Shown here: positions 34,756 to 43,450 of the stretch, one piece after another
How the letters are laid out: each line of letters starts with the position of its first letter
Numbering within the stretch: position 1 is the stretch's first letter
Source: Bacteroidia bacterium
Lineage (GTDB): Bacteria; Bacteroidota; Bacteroidia; J057
DNA: 64,000 nucleotides
Reading direction: 5' to 3'
Assembly (NCBI GenBank): GCA_030430575.1
Contig: JAUIKF010000033.1
Location: 25,779-89,778 of the forward strand
Notes under the pieces: generated by a model
Database searches by the model: none
What the model saw: the letters and a program-made list of their open reading frames with translations, nothing else
Told to the model about the DNA's origin: nothing
Made by a program: the position numbers and the translations under genes

Positions 34756-35028
34756 AAGGGAGGGGATTGGGGTTGGGTAAAAAATGTGTTGTACTGGAAA
34801 TAACGAGATACAACGAACATACATTTTTTTTTACGAAAACGCCGTTAAGTGAAAAGAGAAGATTCGGCAAAAGGGGATGCTTTATAGACCAATAGCGGAA
34901 GTTTCTTTCCAAACAGTCTTTTGGGTTCATGGCTGACATTTTTTGAGCCTAAACATGCTTAGCCCAATAAGCTAATAATATTTGCATGCCTCTTTTTTTG
35001 TTAGTATATTTAAACATAAAATTCGGTC

Positions 35029-35703
35029 ATGGTAATTCAAGGAAACAAAATACTAACTCCCTCTCAGGAAATCGTTTATCCTGAGTCAGATGGTAAACCT
35101 ATGGCTGAAAATACGCTCCAAGCTCGATGGATTATTATGCTATATAATAATCTTCATGGCCTTTTTCGAGACCAAGATGTCTTTATAGCAGCAGATTTAT
35201 TTTGGTATCCTGTAGAAGGTGACCCCAATACCAAAGTGGCCCCAGATGTCATGGTTGCCTTTGATCGTCCTACTGGAGATCGAGGATCATATAAGCAGTG
35301 GGAAGAAGAAGGAATTGCTCCTCAGGTTGTATTTGAAGTAATATCTCCTTCAAATACAGTGGTGGAAATGCTCGACAAGCTTAAATTTTATTCTGAGTAT
35401 GGCGTTTCTGAATTTATCCTTTTAGACCCCAAGAAGAATGAATTCAAAGCTTTTATAGCAAAAGACCATAAGCTAATTCACGCCAATCAGTCCAGTCAGG
35501 CTTGGCATAGCCCCAAGCTGGGCATTGGCTTTCAAGTCATAGAAGGAGTGCTTACTGCACTTTATGCTGACGGTACGCCCATGAAGACATTTGACCAAAT
35601 CATGGCAGAGAAAGCAGCTGCTGAGGAAGCTGAAAAAATAGCCCTCGCTGAAGTAGAACGCCTTAAGGCCAAGCTTCGCGAATTGGGAGAAAACCCTGGT
35701 TGA
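35029..35703 (+). CDS. Uma2-family (DUF820) PD-(D/E)XK nuclease
   Basis: 224 residues. The Uma2 plan is clear: a start with an acidic motif, VAPDVMVAFDRP (about 77, the catalytic PD), PQVVFEVISPSNTVVEMLDKLKFYSEYG (about 104-131 in pieces; E and the S/D-K region) and EFILLDPKKNEFKAF (about 133-147). The last 40 residues are a charged helix. These proteins are common, sometimes in many copies, in Bacteroidota and cyanobacteria; a nuclease fold is clear but the role is unknown. Two hundred bp of A/T-rich DNA without genes separates it from the GldM-like gene; a weak TAnnTTTG-like element (TATATTTA) lies about 20 bp before the ATG. Confidence 0.88.
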   Translation: MVIQGNKILTPSQEIVYPESDGKPMAENTLQARWIIMLYNNLHGLFRDQDVFIAADLFWYPVEGDPNTKVAPDVMVAFDRPTGDRGSYKQWEEEGIAPQVVFEVISPSNTVVEMLDKLKFYSEYGVSEFILLDPKKNEFKAFIAKDHKLIHANQSSQAWHSPKLGIGFQVIEGVLTALYADGTPMKTFDQIMAEKAAAEEAEKIALAEVERLKAKLRELGENPG

Positions 35704-35711
35704 GGGGAAAT

Positions 35712-35812
35712 GATTGCAGATTGATGATTGATGAACAAGGATTGGAGAAATAGAAGAGGTTTTACTTCACAGATTTTCAATCCTTGTTCAATATTCATCA
35801 ATCAGAAGAGGT
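35712..35812. repeat. Family D-like tandem-motif hairpin
   Basis: GATTGATGATTGATGAACAAGG-type left arm (about 35715-35745) and CAATCCTTGTTCAATATTC-type right arm (about 35780-35805) between the Uma2 stop and the convergent VIT1-like gene. Confidence 0.75.
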
Positions 35813-35857
35813 CTTCCCATTCAAAATTCACTCATTCACTCATTCAAAATTACCTCT

Positions 35858-36589
35858 CTACCCCGAGATCAAATGCTCCAGCACATCTCCCACATAATAC
35901 GCCACGAACGCCGCTATCGCGCCCAAAACCAAGGTCTCTAAGATCCCTTTGCCAATATGTGTCTGCGTCACATAAGCTTTCAGTCCACCAATAATGGTGA
36001 ACCCCAGTCCCGTGAGCACAGAAGCCCAGACAAATAGGTCTCCTGAAACGGCGCTCACCATATCCCACACATAGGTCAAGAGCGGAATCAAGCCGATCAG
36101 CAAAAAAGACACAAAGGTCACCAATCCTATCAAAAAAGGCGACTTTGGATCTTCATGCATCTCCAATTCCTCCTTCATCATCATATCTACCCATTTGTCC
36201 TTATCGGAGGTGATCACCGCTACAATTTGCTCCAACAATTCGCCCTTGAAGCCTTTTTCTCGGAAAATCACGCGGATTTCTTCCGTCTCAGCTTCTGGCA
36301 TATGTTCCACCTCCCAGTACTCCTTTTTCTTATGTTTTTGGTAATTGGCCTTTTCGGATTTGGAGGATAAATAGGCTCCTATGGACATGGAGAGCCCATC
36401 TGCAAAGAGATTGGCGAAGCCTAGGATGATGATGATAGAGCTGTCTAGCCCCGCCCCAACAGCGCCCGCCACGACCGCAAATGTCGTCACGCAGCCGTCT
36501 ATACCGCCATAGACAAATTCTCCTAGATAATCTTCAAACTTGTTAAATCGTGAGTTTTTTTGATGAATGGTTTTTTCAGCGTGTTCCAT
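35858..36589 (-). CDS. VIT1/CCC1-family metal transporter
   Basis: 243 residues. The N-terminal helices follow the CCC1/VIT1 signature: [26 protein letters not shown] (pieces at about 21-45) and [22 protein letters not shown] (about 57-78). A metal-binding acidic loop with [11 protein letters not shown] and MEKEEL-like helices lies in the middle (about 95-145), then three more helices. Family members move Fe2+ or Mn2+ out of the cytoplasm or into stores. ATG at 36589 overlaps no other gene and is only 11 bp from the divergent tocopherol-cyclase-like gene, so the two may share control. Substrate is inferred from family. Confidence 0.9.
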   Translation of the reverse strand: MEHAEKTIHQKNSRFNKFEDYLGEFVYGGIDGCVTTFAVVAGAVGAGLDSSIIIILGFANLFADGLSMSIGAYLSSKSEKANYQKHKKKEYWEVEHMPEAETEEIRVIFREKGFKGELLEQIVAVITSDKDKWVDMMMKEELEMHEDPKSPFLIGLVTFVSFLLIGLIPLLTYVWDMVSAVSGDLFVWASVLTGLGFTIIGGLKAYVTQTHIGKGILETLVLGAIAAFVAYYVGDVLEHLISG

Positions 36590-36599
36590 TCCTTAAATT

Positions 36600-37598
36600 A
36601 TGCCTTTTTCCCATAAGCCTCCAAATATGTTTCGTACCAAAATCAACGCTTTCTTCAACCCCGAGCAATTTCAAGGCTGGGGAAAAACCCGCAACTATTT
36701 TGAAGGGTGGTACTTTAAGGTATTGAATGCCGACGCCTCCAGGGCATTTGCCTTCATCCCAGGCATCGCCATGGATGAGGCAGGTAAGTGCCACGCTTTC
36801 ATCCAACTGCTGGACGGTAAGCAGCGGACCTCACAGTACCACACATTTGAAGCAAAGGCTTTTCAGCCTAAGCCAGGTGCTTTTTCCGTGGCGATTCACC
36901 AGAATCATTTCTCCGAATCCTCGATACGCCTTGACCTGCCCGATGCCAAGGGGGAACTGCAATTCACTGGGAATATCCCGTGGCCCAAGCCTTGGTACAG
37001 CCCAGGCATCATGGGACCATTTGCCTTTGTGCCGTTTATGGAGTGCTATCACGGCATCGTGAGCATGGACCATGACCTGACAGGGAAGTTGGAGATAGGG
37101 GGCGAAATGATCGATTTTGCAGGGGGAAAAGGCTATATCGAGAAGGATTGGGGGCGCTCCTTTCCCAGCGCCTATGTCTGGATGCAGAGCAATCATTTCT
37201 CTGAACCAGGAATCTCGCTCAAGGCGTCTGTCGCCAATATTCCGTGGGTGCGCAGCAGTTTTGTGGGGTTCATCTCAGGCGTATGGCTGCACGATCGTCT
37301 GATTCGCTTTACTACCTACAACCAGACTCACTTGAGGAAATGTGCTATCACAACGGACATGGTGGAAGTCGTGATGGAAAACAGGGCGCACCGCTTGTCG
37401 CTTTCGGTGAAGCGCGATGCCGCGACGGAACTCGCTTCGCCCATCCAAGGCGCCATGCAAGGCAAGATCGAGGAAAGCATGACCTCTGAGGTAGAAGCGG
37501 AGCTATATGATAAGCGCAATAAGACGATGCTGCTCCACGATACAGGCAGGCACGCAGGGCTGGAAGTGGCAGGCAAGATCGAGGAGATTTTGGTGTAA
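36600..37598 (+). CDS. Tocopherol cyclase-like (VTE1-family) protein
   Basis: 332 residues. Family blocks seen are GKTRNYFEGWYFKVL (about 29-43), PGIMGPFAFVPFMECYHG (about 138-155) and GGKGYIEKDWGRSFPSAYVWMQ (pieces at about 175-196). Plant VTE1 closes the chromanol ring of vitamin E; bacterial members in non-photosynthetic species have no proven substrate, so the name here denotes the family only. No signal peptide. A second in-frame ATG at residue 10 (MFRTK) is an alternative start. Divergent from the metal transporter with an 11-bp gap. Confidence 0.85.
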   Translation: MPFSHKPPNMFRTKINAFFNPEQFQGWGKTRNYFEGWYFKVLNADASRAFAFIPGIAMDEAGKCHAFIQLLDGKQRTSQYHTFEAKAFQPKPGAFSVAIHQNHFSESSIRLDLPDAKGELQFTGNIPWPKPWYSPGIMGPFAFVPFMECYHGIVSMDHDLTGKLEIGGEMIDFAGGKGYIEKDWGRSFPSAYVWMQSNHFSEPGISLKASVANIPWVRSSFVGFISGVWLHDRLIRFTTYNQTHLRKCAITTDMVEVVMENRAHRLSLSVKRDAATELASPIQGAMQGKIEESMTSEVEAELYDKRNKTMLLHDTGRHAGLEVAGKIEEILV

Positions 37599-37660
37599 AA
37601 AGAACATTTTGGGTAAAAGGCCAGTTTGCATGCAGTTCTGAACTTTTTATCTCAAATTTT

Positions 37661-38152
37661 ATGAAATCCCTTTTCCTTTTTCTATTGGCCCTTTCCTGCT
37701 CATTCATCGCCCTCAGCCAAAAAACTACGACATCTCCTGAAGACTTCTCCGCCTTAGCGGGAGACGACTGGAAGGGGAAATTGACCTACCTGGACTATAC
37801 TTCCGAAAAGCGTTCAACCATTGATGTAAACCTTGCCGTCACAAAGAAGAAGGACAGGGTATTTACCTTATTTTATTCCTATCCCTTTGAACCCAATGCG
37901 AATAGTAAGGGCAAAATCACCATCGGTAAAGACTACCAAACCATTAACAAAAAGCCCATCATTTCCCGAACCAAAAAACAGGATGGAACCATCGAGATCG
38001 TCTGTACAGGGAAGGGAAAAGACAATGGGAAAAAGGCTTCGTTTAAATACATTTACACCATCAATGCCAATCGCCTCACAATCACCAAAGAGGTCAAGTA
38101 CGAAGATGGAGATTCCTATTTTTTTAGGAATGGCTATGTCTTTACGCGTTGA
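37661..38152 (+). CDS. Secreted protein of unknown function
   Basis: 163 residues. The signal peptide MKSLFLFLLALSCSFIALSQ is followed by a beta-rich lipocalin-like body: DDWKGKLTYLDYTS (about 37), a core with IDVNLAVTKKKDRVF and ITIGKDYQTINKKPIISRT, and SYFFRNGYVFTR at the end. No family was recognised, but the plan (repeated strands after a WxGxL block) resembles small periplasmic beta-barrel proteins. It lies 60 bp after the tocopherol-cyclase-like gene on the same strand and could be co-transcribed. Confidence 0.75.
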   Translation: MKSLFLFLLALSCSFIALSQKTTTSPEDFSALAGDDWKGKLTYLDYTSEKRSTIDVNLAVTKKKDRVFTLFYSYPFEPNANSKGKITIGKDYQTINKKPIISRTKKQDGTIEIVCTGKGKDNGKKASFKYIYTINANRLTITKEVKYEDGDSYFFRNGYVFTR

Positions 38153-38159
38153 TGTGGCC

Positions 38160-38695
38160 TAACGGAACGGTGTGTTTCACTGCATGCTACTAGTAGGGAC
38201 TTTGTCTCCAAAAGGGAGAGAAAGAGAAGTGCAAACTCAAGCTCAAGTCTTGCCCTGAGTCTACCGAAGGGTCAAATTCTAGAAGACACTTTTGAAGTTG
38301 AACTTGGTTTTTACTTGAATCTTCTCGGAGAAGTCCCTTACTGTTTGCATGAGTGAGTAGTAAAGTAGCGCATAAATTTGCGCTGGGCCGGATTTCCGGA
38401 TTGTGGCTGGGCTCTTTGCGTAATCCGGCCCTTTGTCATTTTGCGCCGAAGGCACTAGTGTTTATTCAAGACTGAAATGTGGAGAAGACAGAGGCGCGGA
38501 TTACACACAAATCAGCCCCCTTCGACAAGACTTCGGCGTGAGCTCAGTCGAACGCTCAAGGCAGGTCTCTAATCCGGAAATCCACGCCAGCTTGCATAGC
38601 AAGCAATTTAATTTGCTGGGGCGGATTTCCGGACGAGGAGTTGGCTCTTGGCGTAATCCGACCCGTTAACTCCACAATACTAAATTGAAAGAACA
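38160..38695. repeat. Gene-free repeat cluster with three family H hairpin elements
   Basis: This 540-bp stretch has no convincing gene (one 78-codon frame is repeat-derived). It holds family A motifs (about 38229-38330), two family G copies (about 38250 and 38519), and three family H elements at 38385-38431, about 38494-38587 (reverse orientation, with an insertion) and 38618-38664. H elements have conserved inner sequence (TTCCGGA ... GGCTCTT-GCGTA) between complementary outer arms (GGGCCGGAT/ATCCGGCCC in the first). Confidence 0.75.
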
Positions 38696-40264
38696 CTAGC
38701 GCTTCAACACCAGCTTCTCCGAAGCGGTCCAGCGACTGCCTTGCAAATGCACGACGTAGACACCATCTGCCAGGTCAGTGGCCTGAAAAGTAAGGGTGTG
38801 GTTCCCCACCGCATAATAGCGGTCCTGGGCAATCGCCTTCAGCTTTTTCCCTTCCAGGTCAAATAGAGCGATACTGATGCGCTGATTATCACCGACGCTG
38901 AAGCTCACATTGATCTCTCCGGTGGAAGGATTTGGAAAGACTGTGTATAGCTTATCTTCTGGCCATACGACCAGGTCATCCAGGGCATCTGTCGTGAGGT
39001 CGATCAGCTCATCGCCCATTTGGTAGGGAACATAATTGATAGGCAAATAATACATCTCGTCCGTAGTCTTTTCGCCCCAAGTGACAAATTTAGGCGGATT
39101 GTTGGGGTTGTTGGGATTGGCAGCGGTGTTGTCATAGGTGCAAAAAGCGTGGATTTCTGCCCCCGCTTCTAGTTTGATCAAGCGATCAAAGAGGTACCCG
39201 CCTTGCCAATTGAAATCCCATTCAGGGATACGGAGGAGCGGCACGGTATCTCCTGTTGGCTGAACTGCATAGATCTCCCAATCTGTCCCCAGCAGGTGAC
39301 AATGAGGCGCAAGACCTAATAAACTCACGTCAGCAGGTACCTGGATCACCCCATGAAAAGTCTTCTGCTCTTCGGGCAATAGGAAAAAAGGCCCATTGAC
39401 CAAAATAGACGGCAAAGGCACCATGAGAAATCGCTCGACATAGCGCTGGGCAGGCTCTTTTTTGAAAAAAATATTGATGGTAGAGGAATCCGTAGTCACG
39501 GTGGGCCAAGGGGCATAATGCATTTGCACCAATAAGTCGGCACCCTTATACATTTTCTGCCCGATCCCTTGGGGATAAAACCGAGGGATCTGGCCAGGAA
39601 CGTAGCCCGGGTACTGATTGTTGGCAGCGCCTTGAATGCCAAATCCCCCAAAGCCATCGTATCCATAGCCAGGGTCATTAGCGTCCATGGCTTGGGCCTG
39701 TCCTGTGGTATCCCACGAAAAGAGGGCGTGATGAACGATCTGTCGATTGCCAGGTCGGAGTTCTATCGCAGCGATGTCTCGATCCGCCGTCAGGCCTGTC
39801 GGAATGACAAAAATGCGATATTCGTCTTCATTGCCCCCTATATGCGTATAGGTCTCCTCCATACTCAAGACGAGGTCAGGCTGGCCCAGGACAGACCCTG
39901 TCGGAAAGACGGGAAGGGGCGGTTCATCGGCGGGATCGCCTTCTGGCGCGCCTGCCAGGACCCATTGGCGGATCAGGTCTATTTCTTGTGTATTGAGGTA
40001 ATTTTCGCCCAAAACATTGGAATACGTATGATCGGGTTTCCATGGCGGCATGTATCTAATTTCGGTCACATATTGCACCATCCCCGCCCATGCAGAAACT
40101 TCTGTATAATTCGTAAAAGGCATAGGGCCGATCTCCCCTGGCCGATGGCAGGAAGTGCAATGCTGATAGATGATCGGCGCAATGTCTTTGGTGTAGGTAG
40201 GAGGTTGGGCTTGTACCCAAAAACTCAACAAGAGCAATAGGAGTAGGGTAATGGAAGTTTTCAT
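38696..40264 (-). CDS. Secreted cytochrome c / copper type II monooxygenase-like protein with T9SS sorting domain
   Basis: 522 residues from the ATG at 40264 (the frame is open 13 codons further). After a signal peptide (ending WVQAQ) comes a mono-heme site CTSCH (about 36-40) in a cytochrome c-like segment, with a Met in GPMPF that could be the axial ligand. The middle (about 150-420) matches copper type II ascorbate-dependent monooxygenase repeats, with the Cu site histidines in VHHALFSW and QMHYAPW. The last 85 residues form a T9SS type A sorting domain with VFPNPSTGEINVSF and ending KLVLKR. So it is exported and surface bound or secreted. The neighbouring redoxin gene (about 265 bp upstream) probably works with it, since the same domains are fused in one protein in other bacteria. 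Substrate unknown. Confidence 0.88.
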   Translation of the reverse strand: MKTSITLLLLLLLSFWVQAQPPTYTKDIAPIIYQHCTSCHRPGEIGPMPFTNYTEVSAWAGMVQYVTEIRYMPPWKPDHTYSNVLGENYLNTQEIDLIRQWVLAGAPEGDPADEPPLPVFPTGSVLGQPDLVLSMEETYTHIGGNEDEYRIFVIPTGLTADRDIAAIELRPGNRQIVHHALFSWDTTGQAQAMDANDPGYGYDGFGGFGIQGAANNQYPGYVPGQIPRFYPQGIGQKMYKGADLLVQMHYAPWPTVTTDSSTINIFFKKEPAQRYVERFLMVPLPSILVNGPFFLLPEEQKTFHGVIQVPADVSLLGLAPHCHLLGTDWEIYAVQPTGDTVPLLRIPEWDFNWQGGYLFDRLIKLEAGAEIHAFCTYDNTAANPNNPNNPPKFVTWGEKTTDEMYYLPINYVPYQMGDELIDLTTDALDDLVVWPEDKLYTVFPNPSTGEINVSFSVGDNQRISIALFDLEGKKLKAIAQDRYYAVGNHTLTFQATDLADGVYVVHLQGSRWTASEKLVLKR

Positions 40265-40341
40265 AGGAAAATGATGAAATAAAGAAGAGAGGGACAAGTT
40301 CAATACATTATAAATTAAGTTTCTAGCATAACAGCTCTGCT

Positions 40342-40447
40342 GTCATTTCGACGAGTCATCGAGGAGAAATCTAACAGTGTGGTCTAGAAGCCTGGAAATA
40401 ACCACTCAAAAGGGACTGTTAGATTTCTCCCTTTGGTCGAAATGACA
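40342..40447. repeat. REP-like inverted repeat (TGTCATTTCGAC type)
   Basis: TGTCATTTCGAC (40342-40353) pairs with GTCGAAATGACA (40436-40447), and GAGAAATCTAACAGT (40365-40379) pairs perfectly with ACTGTTAGATTTCTC (40415-40429). Motifs of this type are common in Bacteroidota intergenic DNA. A related half-copy (AATGACAGCTATGCTGTTAA) is at about 54665-54684. Confidence 0.8.
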
Positions 40448-40529
40448 ACTGTGTTGTGAGGAAGGCCCCAAAACTTCTGTTACACTGTACTCAAACTCAA
40501 ACTCAAATATCAAGTGAACGCTTGAACGC

Positions 40530-41039
40530 TCATTTAGTAATAAAACATCCGATGGGTTGAGAAATAGGATTTGCGACGGGAAGCCCTGCTAGAATGGCGT
40601 CTAGGGCATCGCGGAGTTCAGACGTCGTGACGACGCGCCGTCGCTGACCTGGCCGTTCATAGGCATTGTCGATGCGGCCACGATATAGAATCTCACCGTT
40701 TGTATCCACTACAACCACCTCTGGTGTGATGGTGGCATGGAGCTGCTGGGTCATGCGTTGACCATGGTCTTTGACAAGATCAAAGGGGAGTCCAAAGCTT
40801 TCCCCAAACGTATTTACACTTTCCTCATCGCTCGACAGCATCGGAAAAACGCCCGTAAAGGTGATGCCCTGCTCCGCATAATCTTGGTGTAATTGTTGGA
40901 GTTCCGGGGTGTAATAGCGACATATGGGACAGTTTTCAGATAGAAAAAAATAGACTGAGATGGGGCCTGTAGGAGGAGACTGACTCCACCCAATAAGGGG
41001 AAGCAGTAGGAGGAGGATAAGAGAAAAATGCGGTTTCAT
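40530..41039 (-). CDS. Secreted redoxin (thioredoxin-fold) protein
   Basis: 169 residues from the ATG at 41039. Signal peptide MKPHFSLILLLLLPLIGWSQ. The thioredoxin-fold domain has the redox motif ENCPICRYYTPEL (CPIC). TPEVVVVDTNGEILYRGRIDN (in two pieces, about 118-138) is typical of AhpC/TSA-type redoxins. The C-terminal SELRDALDAILAGLP followed by PIGCFI has a further conserved Cys. In many Bacteroidota and Acidobacteriota this unit is fused to a cytochrome and a copper monooxygenase; here the same domains occur as neighbouring genes on the same strand. Periplasmic or surface redox partner is the likely role. Confidence 0.88.
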   Translation of the reverse strand: MKPHFSLILLLLLPLIGWSQSPPTGPISVYFFLSENCPICRYYTPELQQLHQDYAEQGITFTGVFPMLSSDEESVNTFGESFGLPFDLVKDHGQRMTQQLHATITPEVVVVDTNGEILYRGRIDNAYERPGQRRRVVTTSELRDALDAILAGLPVANPISQPIGCFITK

Positions 41040-41375
41040 GATTGGGTGATTTATGGGGTAATTGACTAATGATTGGCCTAAACTAGGCAAGTAGGTAGCC
41101 TTCCCCCTTTTTTTTCAACCAACACGCGTTTTTTTCCCACAAACAGCCTGAATCCAGAAAGGTGTGTTTGGGTTTACCTTTGCCAAAGCCCCTACGACTC
41201 ATATATAACAGCCAACAGCCATAAACGACCTAAATTTCCTTTAGCTCCAAAAAAAATTCAAATAAGGAAAGAAAACTTTGCCTAAGTCCCTATTTTTTCT
41301 GATATTGGATTCAACGAGAATGGGCTTTATTTAGAATTGTGAACATTCTGCCTAGCCAAGCACCAAAACGCCAAA

Positions 41376-41404
41376 TTGCATCATAACACTAGCGTGTACT
41401 TTCG
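41376..41404 (+). promoter_or_regulatory. Promoter upstream of the acidic Tat lipoprotein gene
   Basis: TTG at 41376-41378 and TACTTTCG at 41397-41404 are separated by 18 bp; the second is one base off TAnnTTTG. It lies 27 bp before the ATG. The rest of the 392-bp gap 41040-41431 is A/T-rich without a gene or a recognised repeat. Confidence 0.5.
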
Positions 41405-41431
41405 CTTGATCAATTCCTTACTCACATCATC

Positions 41432-43123
41432 ATGAAGAGACGACTATTTTTGAAGCAAGGCAGTCTGGCAGCCTCTGGGCTTGTTGCCGTTCCCTATCTG
41501 CTTACTTCTTGTAAACCCATCTTAGACATTGTTACTGAAAAGCCTCCTGTTTTCACAGCTGAAATGGCAGAAGGGTTGACGGTTCTCGCCGAAGGTGCAG
41601 AGTTAATGGATATTTCTATTGCTGAGCTTCGGACTTCAGGTAACGGAGAACTAGGTCCCGCTGTGGCTGAGGTGTTTACATTAGGAGGTGTTGCCGAACA
41701 GATTTACAATCAGGCCGAAGTCCAGGCAGAAGTACCAGTTGACTTTGCAGAATCAGCCGCAGAAATCTTGGACGCCTCTGCCGAAATCGCACAGGCGGCG
41801 CCTGAATTATTGATCGAGTCTGAAACCAATCCTGAAACGCTGGTCATGCGAAATGGAGGATTTAAGGATGCTGCAGAAGATTTTGCTTTCCTGAAAGTCC
41901 TCAAGGCTACCAGTATCCTTAGGAGTGCTTCTGACGCCGATCCACATAATGCCGAGCGTGCCATCGCTTCTGAGAATATGTTTGAAGCTGCCGAGACATT
42001 TTACACTTCTATGTTAGGGGAAAATCCGGCAGAAGATGGAATTGAACTGATCGAATCTTCTGAGCACTTATTGGCGTATTCGGAGCAATACGTCGGTGTA
42101 TGTGAGACGTTCTCTGGCGAAGCGGGATTTATCCTAGGCGTAGAGAATTTTGATGAAGCTACCAGTGAAATAGCTGCTGGCGAAATAGGCCCTGGTGCAG
42201 CGGTGCTATTAGCTTCTAGTGAAAATATTGCTCTTTCAGCAGAGTATTTTGCCGAAGGCGTCAATAATCTTGAAGGAACCGCAGAACTGCTTGGCAATTC
42301 GATAGAAAATACGGCAGAAGAACTGGTCCCCTTTGCGGAATTCCTGGTCTCAGAATCTATGGAATACATGGACCTGGCGAAAGGAAAAGCTGCTGAAATA
42401 GGCGCAGAAGCGATGTTGGAAGGTGCAGAACAGATTTTAATGGATGCAGAGACCGATGCGATGGAGATCTACAATGGCGGAGAAACCTTTGAATTAGGGG
42501 CGGAGAAATTTATCGCTGGCACCATGAGTTTCAAGGCGGCAGAAAAATATACCCATAGTTCTGAGCGCTTCTACCAAGGGGTCGAGCACCTGGCCGAAGG
42601 ACTAGCTGAAGGAAACGCTAGACTCGCTGAGGCTGGAGAAATGAGCATTATGATGAATTCAGGGATGCTTCTTTCTGCTTCAGAAGACTACTTCATGGCA
42701 GCTGAGGCCCAAGAATTTCTAGCAACGAACCTCAATTTTGAGGCAGGTGAAATGGGCGTACAAGATCTCAGTGGCGCCGCAGCAGAATTGACAGAGGGAG
42801 CGGAAATGATGGAAGCAATTCCTAATCCTCGTCAAATTGAGGCAGAATTAGGAGCCATTGAGACCCTAGAAGGCGCCGAATGGGTGACCTATGGAAGCAT
42901 TGAGGTTGACTGGGCTACGACGGGTTCGCTCATCGCTGAAGCTGAAAATACAGGGGAGACCTTTGAGACGCTAGAGCCTCAATGGGCTGCCTTTGGCTCT
43001 GAAGAATTGAACTCTGGCAATGTGGAGCTTCCTTACCTCGAGGATGGGGCGGAAAGCATTGTGACAGGAACTGGCCAAATCCACAATGGCGCCATGGAGT
43101 TCATCGAAGGACTAGAAAGGTAA
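41432..43123 (+). CDS. Acidic, repetitive Tat-exported lipoprotein of unknown function
   Basis: 563 residues. The N-terminus MKRRLFLKQGSLAASGLVAV carries a twin-arginine motif (KRRLFLK) and a lipobox LTSC (about 24-27), so it is exported folded and lipid anchored. The rest is extremely acidic and rich in Glu and Ala. It consists of helical repeats of roughly 30-36 residues, for example IELIESSEHLLAYSEQYV and AVLLASSENIALSAEYFAEG, each with an SSExx...AEYF/AEG core. No family was recognised. The composition suggests a metal- or protein-binding surface scaffold; Tat use suggests folding or a cofactor before export. It has its own promoter-like element and a strong terminator, so it is a single-gene unit. 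Confidence 0.85.
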   Translation: MKRRLFLKQGSLAASGLVAVPYLLTSCKPILDIVTEKPPVFTAEMAEGLTVLAEGAELMDISIAELRTSGNGELGPAVAEVFTLGGVAEQIYNQAEVQAEVPVDFAESAAEILDASAEIAQAAPELLIESETNPETLVMRNGGFKDAAEDFAFLKVLKATSILRSASDADPHNAERAIASENMFEAAETFYTSMLGENPAEDGIELIESSEHLLAYSEQYVGVCETFSGEAGFILGVENFDEATSEIAAGEIGPGAAVLLASSENIALSAEYFAEGVNNLEGTAELLGNSIENTAEELVPFAEFLVSESMEYMDLAKGKAAEIGAEAMLEGAEQILMDAETDAMEIYNGGETFELGAEKFIAGTMSFKAAEKYTHSSERFYQGVEHLAEGLAEGNARLAEAGEMSIMMNSGMLLSASEDYFMAAEAQEFLATNLNFEAGEMGVQDLSGAAAELTEGAEMMEAIPNPRQIEAELGAIETLEGAEWVTYGSIEVDWATTGSLIAEAENTGETFETLEPQWAAFGSEELNSGNVELPYLEDGAESIVTGTGQIHNGAMEFIEGLER

Positions 43124-43150
43124 AGGAAAGATTTTTCCTTTTTGTATAAG

Positions 43151-43181
43151 ACCGGCCCGAGACAGGCCGGTTTTTTCTTTT
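43151..43181 (+). terminator. Rho-independent terminator of the acidic lipoprotein gene
   Basis: ACCGGCC (43151-43157) and GGCCGGT (43165-43171) form a 7-bp GC-rich stem with loop CGAGACA, followed by TTTTTTCTTTT. A classical intrinsic terminator, 28 bp after the stop. Confidence 0.92.
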
Positions 43182-43450
43182 GAGACCGCTCGGGCTTGCG
43201 CCCTCGCTGCGAGACCGTTCGCGCCTTCGGCACTCACTGCGGGACCGCTCAGGCCGAAGACGGCCTTCGCTGCGAGATCGCTCGAAGACTCACTGCGAGA
43301 CAAGAAAAAAGTCTGCCTTTAGTCTCATAGCGAGGCGAGTCTTCGAGCCGAGCGATCTCGCAGTGAAGGGCTTTAGCCCTGAACGATCTCGCAGGGAGGA
43401 GCTTCGCGACGACCGGTCCCGCAGCGAGCCCGCAGGGCGAGCGGTCTTCA
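43182..43450. repeat. Family E mosaic array in inverted arrangement
   Basis: Four units in one orientation (about 43182-43305) are followed by four in the other (about 43321-43447). Each unit is GAGAYCGYTCG, a variable core of 4-14 bp, then CTCGCTGC or CTCACTGC. Cores include GGCTTGCGCC, CGCCTTCGGC, GGCCGAAGACGGCC and GGGCTTTAGCCC, most of them self-complementary. The last unit ends in the stop codon of the minus-strand gene at 43448. Confidence 0.85.

Noticed and set aside
38433..38669. 78-codon + strand open frame
   Set aside because: It is composed of family G and H repeat DNA.
43182..43450. CRISPR array
   Set aside because: Flanks are conserved but cores are 4-14 bp, mostly palindromic and unequal in length, units switch orientation and no cas gene is present.
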